Source: Pachyseris speciosa
Lineage: Eukaryota > Cnidaria > Anthozoa > Scleractinia > Pachyseridae
Direction: 5' to 3'
Length of the DNA: 64,000 nucleotides
NCBI GenBank assembly: GCA_016490735.1
Contig: JAEMWC010000558.1
Location: forward strand, 406,001-470,000
The notes under the pieces are model-generated. The model was not told where the DNA came from. It made no database searches and saw only the letters and a list, made by a program, of their open reading frames with translations. The translations under genes and the position numbers were made by a program. Of the stretch, positions 60,001-64,000 are shown piece by piece (position 1 is the stretch's first letter; the number at the start of each line of letters is the position of its first letter).

Positions 60001-62550
60001 GAAAGTGCGCGGAAAGGACTGAACACGACTTCCGGTACTCAATTTCCCGTTCTGCCATTGGTCAAGTCAGTTTATAGGAATCACTGTCGTCACGTGGTCT
60101 TTGCTAAATCTGCTTATGTGATCTGCTGGGAAACCACATTCCACGTATTCTCTTATTCGTCAACTGGAATAAGGATAGCTTGTGAGAAATAGTCCCAAAT
60201 GTATGCCTTGAGTTTCTGGGTCTCATTACGCTAATCTAGTTTATTATACAACACTGTCCAAATACGGTCACAGTGAAATCGATATCAGGCTTTTTTTCGC
60301 GCGATCTTGAATCGGTAATTGTTCTGATTGCCTTGATCTGTTATTCGTAGGCATGCACGTGACATTCGGGTGCATTATGAACAAAAGCTGGAAAGAGCCA
60401 ATAGTCTGTACCAGGAGCTGAATGAGTGTATGCAACACCTGGAAGCACGAGAGAAAGAACTTCTAAGGTAAGCCAGACCAGTAAAACCTGTCCATTAGGT
60501 CAGTTTAGCACTAGTTCACATTGCAGCAGTCCTCCTTTCAAGAACAGGCCATTAAGAACGAAACAGTTTAACACTTGAGTTTCATCAAATGAAGAATGAT
60601 CCTCGCAGTTGTGAACGCAATTTATGCAATTGCGAAAAGAAGCCTGACAAAAATTCAGGACTTCAACCGGTCATTGGGTGCTAATTTTCGCACTCTACGT
60701 CGACTTTTCTTGAGAGCAAAGTTGCATTCTGATTGCCGGTGATGTAAAGCGCGCTTTGATGTTGGTTAAAACTGAAATCAGTATGAAGATGAGCCGGACG
60801 AATGAGTGTTCAACAGTTAAAGTTATCTCGCAACAATTGCAAATTGATTTTTAACCACAGCTCTTCATCACACTCAAGACTTTTTCCACAAACCTTCTCG
60901 TCCTAGAAACCTAATCCAAGTTGGGCGTTTTTTCTCCTTTTCATTTGCTCCAGGCGAGAGCGTCAACTCAAAGTTGCCAACAGCAAAAAGCGGCTGCTGA
61001 AACCAGAGCTGAAGGCGCGCACGGCTGTTATGGGGAAGGCTTTAAATAATCAGCCGCCTGTGAGGAAACAGACGTCCTCAAGCTGGTGAGTGCGTAAAGT
61101 TGCGGAAGAAGAAACTTGTTTCCGCAAACGTTGATTTTAAGAGTTGTTGAAACTTATGAGAAAAGGTTTGGTAATCGATAAACGTGACTTTTACTTGTCC
61201 TTGACTGAACTGGCCGGGTGACAGTGACAGAGTCTAACGGTGGGACTCTAGGGGTGAGAGTTTGGGGGGATGCAGTTTTCCAAACCCTTCAGGCCAAAAT
61301 GTTTATTTTCCAGCTGAATCGTTTATTTCCGGACCCTCCGACCCCCAAATTACCTGCCGCATGTTTGTGACAACCTTTAGTGATCTTTTTTAACATCATT
61401 ATCACCACCACCACCATCATCATCACATCACCACCAATTCAGTTATTTAACTGTTATCAATGTAGGCCCTGTTAAAAAAAAAAAGAAAATTAATAAAACG
61501 ATAATACTAGCACGTGAATAAAGGGATATATTTGTAAGAAAGTAATTGCTACATGGATGATGAAATGGTAAAAAAAAAAACATTAAAAATCATTATAATA
61601 CTTAACGGTAAATTAGGGATGGACCTTTATAATTAAACGCACGCTTAGTAATTTCTAACTAAAATCTTGAGGTTCTTATTGTAGCTCGTATTATGACTAT
61701 GAATGTCACAGCGTTTTGACAGAGCTTGTGAATAAGTCAGGCACAAGCCCTTGGAGACATTTGTAACAACCTGTCGAATGGCTCCATTGCAGGCTGTATT
61801 GCTATAACCAACATTCAAACGTGTGAGTAAAACAAGAAATTGGTTCAAGAGTCTGATAGATTTGGAGTTACTAGTTAACATAATCCGCCGGCGGTCTTTG
61901 TGAGCATCTTATCGTGTTATATTATGCTAAATTTCAGTCCGAACACCTCGAGTAGTTCCAACAGCCCCACAGATCCCAGTAGCTGGCCTCAAAATGTTGA
62001 TAGCGAAGATCAAGACCAGCAGAGCTATATCAGAAAAATAAAGCGAGTCCGCAACTGCCTCAGCAAATCAAAACGCCGCAAAACTCTTGGAACACAAAAA
62101 CCGGGTACCCAGAATGTACATGAATTTACGGACCTCATTTCAGGACATACAAAGGGTCCACATTGCCATGGCGACCATAGCTGCAATCTCCCGGAGGCCC
62201 ATTCATATGGGCACAGTGGCGAAAAGGTCTCTTGCAGTTGCACTGACAGTGACCATGATTTTCCTGCGGTTAAACGCTCTCTAGATGAGTCTCCATACCC
62301 AGCAGGGTCACCCATTAGTATCCCAGGAAGGAAGGCCAAACGGAGAAAGCGATGGAACTCGAATTCAGACAGCTCATCTGAGAGCAAACATCTGTCCGTG
62401 CACGAGTTGTCATCTGATGAAATGTCTGATCTGGAACCTCAGTTCATTCCGAACTTGACGAACGACTCCATGGAGTTCACTGAGGACGAACAGTTTAAAA
62501 ATGTCATCCTTCAGTTTTCTGAATCTTGTCTGGAAGAAGAGGTAAAATGA
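50536..62550 (+). CDS. MAP3K13: mixed-lineage kinase MAP3K12/13 (DLK/LZK) orthologue
   Basis: Dual-leucine-zipper kinase acting above MKK4/7-JNK and p38 in stress and axon-injury signalling. Coding exons: 50536-50978, 53607-53798, 55531-55689, 56618-56669, 57370-57476, 57896-58004, 59271-59401, 60351-60467, 60954-61085 and 61938-62550, phase-consistent, 684 aa. Kinase domain about 96-340: Gly loop [11 protein letters not shown] (103-113), VAVKK with Lys123, HRDLKSPN (205-212), DFG (225-227), APE (249-251), then [20 protein letters not shown]. Residues about 355-465 are zipper-type coiled coil ([39 protein letters not shown]). The tail is Ser-rich and disordered with basic RRKRW and SKRRK clusters and the acidic [11 protein letters not shown] (from 640). 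The symbol MAP3K13 is the nearer human relative by the tail; MAP3K12 is not excluded, and one invertebrate gene likely serves both. Fully intact. Confidence 0.93.
52008..52879. mobile_element. non-autonomous DNA element with inverted ends, kinase intron 1
   Basis: The left end TACTGTAGTTTTTCGGGTAT, then AAGGCGC, is mirrored at the right by GCGCCTTATAACCGAAAAAC, then TACAGTA. About 872 bp; the internal minor repeat ATAAGACGCACC / ATAAGGCGCATCC recurs. No transposase. Confidence 0.7.
52905..53036. repeat. short tandem array, unit about 50 bp
   Basis: Variants of TTTTGATGCAAAATGTAnnC followed by TTTAACGTGAATTGTAACAA recur about three times. Non-coding, intron 1 of the kinase gene. Confidence 0.6.
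53150..53385. repeat. degenerate minisatellite with palindromic words
   Basis: GTCGACCAACATGTCGACCA-type words and their complements (TGTTGGCC, TATCGGCCGATA, TCGGTC) recur about every 15-25 bp. The units read nearly the same on both strands, so the tract could fold on itself. It lies in intron 1 of the kinase gene, 220 bp before exon 2. Confidence 0.6.
54518..55193. mobile_element. TTAA-flanked element with very long inverted ends
   Basis: TTAA lies on both sides (54514-54517, 55194-55197). The arms begin AGTGCATATGAAG and stay inverted and similar for about 190 bp (AAATTTTTCATTAG, GAAAGAGCTTTCAAAATGAT, ATAGCACTCTTGGTTGCC...). The core has a second inverted pair, GTTGCTATGGTGACATCATA against GGTGTCACCATAGCAAC. 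No transposase. piggyBac- or Kolobok-type mobilisation fits the TTAA. Intron 2 of the kinase gene. Confidence 0.75.
55740..56600. other. kinase intron 3: retroelement-like debris and simple repeats
   Basis: A poly-C run and AAAC repeats at about 55739-55800, a TAAG run near 55995-56012, a poly-C run near 56409-56420 and a TTTA run near 56508-56527. The sequence AATTAAAGCCTTTATTTAAA near 56013 resembles the 3' tail of a non-LTR element. No coding sequence. Confidence 0.4.
56774..57002. repeat. CA and TA microsatellites
   Basis: A long (CA)n run at about 56774-56850 passes into TACATA units, and a (TA)n run lies at about 56953-57002. Kinase intron 4. Confidence 0.9.
57802..57846 (-). other. 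tRNA-Leu 3' half including CCA (probable retroelement primer-site relic)
   Basis: On the minus strand the 45 bp start CCAGTCTCTTCGGAGGCGTG, run through the T-arm GGGTTCGTATCCC, and end CGCTGCCACCA: the anticodon-stem 3' side, variable arm, T arm, acceptor strand, discriminator A and CCA of a type II tRNA-Leu. The 5' half is absent, so it is not a tRNA gene. Encoded CCA means it was copied from mature tRNA, most simply as an LTR-retrotransposon primer-binding region on the plus strand (TGGTGGCAGCGGTGGGATAC). The 200 bp before it may be an LTR relic. Kinase intron 5, 50 bp before exon 6. Confidence 0.6.
58861..59158. repeat. near-perfect 298-bp palindrome
   Basis: ATACTTCACAAGTTAATGTG at the left pairs with its near-complement at the right. 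Pairing is almost continuous to the centre near 59010 and includes AAGGTAGCGGGCATTACCCC and CAAGCATTAGCAGCC. The centre holds GAGGCCTAACAAGGCCGAAAC, discussed as a hammerhead-like motif. It lies 112 bp before kinase exon 7. Confidence 0.85.
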
Positions 62551-63890
62551 AGCCGATGACGACTTTAAAGTTAAATATATGAAATATGTATTTTAATCAA
62601 TTTAGAAAACTCTTTTCCAATCTTAACCCTCTTGATTATTGGTTGATTCTTGCAATCTCTCCGACGTTCTTCTGCGTTAGTAATAAGAAACACATTTCTG
62701 AGGTATCCTCGTTACCCAGTGTTTTCCCTATTACAATGCAGTATTATAATGCAGTTCCAGGGTTTTGATTGGCTAAGCAAGTATAGGATATCAGCCAGTA
62801 CATACCATGCCTAAGAGACAGCGGCCTTTAAATCGTTTTGTGGCTGGTTTAGCAAATTGACATCAACAAAATCTAGCAGTACAGCGATTTCTTGGTTGTT
62901 TTTAATAACTCGCACTTGTGGCATAGGGTTAGATTATAGCCAGTCTCGTTGGCCATTTATCATCTCGTATCCAAAACACGTCTATTGAGGAAGTATACAC
63001 GCAGTCATCTAAACCGCCCAGATCGCTTCAGAAGTACAGTGGTATTCGCATCGATTCCAACGATCGTTGTAAGCAATGGTGAACAAAACTCAGGTTGATC
63101 AGAAAATCTTCACGATCAGAAAGGATAGCGAAATAACAATAAGAACAGGGCCATCACGAAACCAAAATTTAAACTCCCGTTAGTCGAACGTCGTCTAGGT
63201 GGCTTCATTATTTTTGCTTTTGCATGATACTGAAGTCGTTGGACAATGTAGGCGAGTGTGACAATTTTGGATTGTGAGCTGCCAAGTTTGAGAAAAGAAA
63301 CATTTAAGGGTTCGTTTCTCTTTGATTTATACGATACAGTTACATTCACATAGTCAGGAGGGCGACAACAGACACACACTAGGCTCGTCAATATAAAATA
63401 TAGTTTATTATAAAGAAACAAATATTACGCTGCAGTGCAGAACTCTGTCAGCCAGAGTCTCATGCAGATTATGGCAGTTGTAATACTTATCATGTAAAAA
63501 CGGTTTAGTTTAATATATCAAGTTTATGAAAGGCATATAATCATTATATATAAATATTTAATAAAGATTTAATTCGCTGCTGGGCAGCGGCTGTAAGTAC
63601 AAGCCATGCGCGTTAGTTTCTCAGAGAGGTACACGTATTAGCCGTGTAAACTCCTTCACAACAGAACAAGTAGCTTACTTTTTGGTCGATTACTCTTAGT
63701 GGCTGTTAAATATTTAGCTAGCTATAGAAGCTTTAATAACAAGCTGTTGTGAGAACTAATACGCTGTGCACGAATTATTTTCTAATTTGGCGAACAAGAA
63801 CGTTAAATGTTTAATGTACATCTATTCAATTCGTAGCGAGAAGAGATGAGCTAAGCTTTAGTGTAGTACCGGTACTTTGCACTGAACTCA
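62551..63890 (+). other. probable 3' UTR and downstream region of the kinase gene
   Basis: No further coding sequence is seen. The first strong poly(A) hexamer in a good context is at 63891-63896, which would give a 3' UTR of about 1.3 kb. Open frames at 62586-62768 and 63116-63421 have no family features. Confidence 0.45.
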
Positions 63891-64000
63891 AATAAAAAAT
63901 TCTGTGTACTTGTCGCTTATTGTCTACCATTGTAGTGGTAAATGTTTAATGTACATCTATTCAATTCGTAGCGAGGAGAGATGAGCTAAGCTTTAGTGTA
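63804..64000. repeat. direct repeat with 135-bp period at the window end
   Basis: TAAATGTTTAATGTACATCT and the following sequence to CTTTAGTGTA occur at 63804-63865 and again at 63939-64000 with a single base difference. The second copy runs to the last base of the window, so the array may continue. Confidence 0.8.
63891..63896 (+). terminator. AATAAA poly(A) signal, likely for the kinase gene
   Basis: Canonical AATAAA followed by a TG/GT-rich stretch (TTCTGTGTACTTGTCGC), as expected for a cleavage site. No other gene on this strand is nearby. Confidence 0.4.

Overview
The window is animal nuclear DNA: AT-rich, with short exons, GT-AG introns, AATAAA poly(A) signals and dense transposon debris. 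The repeat types (Penelope-like endonuclease fragments with hammerhead-like motifs, MITEs, an ISL2EU-type transposon with THAP and SWIM genes, tRNA-derived SINEs) and moderately diverged orthologues of human genes suggest an anthozoan cnidarian, most likely a stony coral. The species assignment is inference.

Four host genes are supported. (1) 1847-12680, minus: BBOF1 (basal body orientation factor 1), nine exons seen, 3' end outside the window. (2) 13324-22934, plus: IST1, the ESCRT-III regulator, all nine coding exons, 359 aa. These two are head to head across a 643-bp divergent promoter with an RFX X-box-like site before BBOF1. (3) 26837-28644, minus: an unnamed glycoprotein with a protease-associated (PA) domain and several membrane segments, with one apparent frameshift. 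(4) 50536-62550, plus: a MAP3K12/13 (DLK/LZK) kinase, ten coding exons, 684 aa, with a C-terminal match to the calcium-regulatory hexapeptide known from worm DLK-1 and human MAP3K13. An orphan last exon resembling SLX9 lies at 34052-34166.

Most of the rest is mobile DNA. At 41489-45645 is a whole 4157-bp transposon with perfect 41-bp terminal inverted repeats, an intact THAP-DDE transposase and a broken, intron-containing SWIM/YqaJ partner gene facing it. It sits inside one copy of a tandemly duplicated unit of about 665 bp. At 28806-32081 is an interrupted inverted repeat of about 3.3 kb. Introns carry TTAA-flanked piggyBac-like elements (6465-7480, 8270-10437, 54518-55193), a SINE with a nested 144-bp insert, MITEs with identifiable target duplications, and a tRNA-Leu 3' half that includes CCA. 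Penelope-like remnants lie at 26440-26482 and 36395-36850.

The host genes have no evident shared pathway: BBOF1 acts in multiciliated cells, IST1 in membrane scission, and DLK/LZK in stress and axon-injury signalling. The most interesting items are the transposon and its insertion history, the PA-domain membrane protein, the hammerhead-like motifs, the DLK hexapeptide and the X-box in the divergent promoter.
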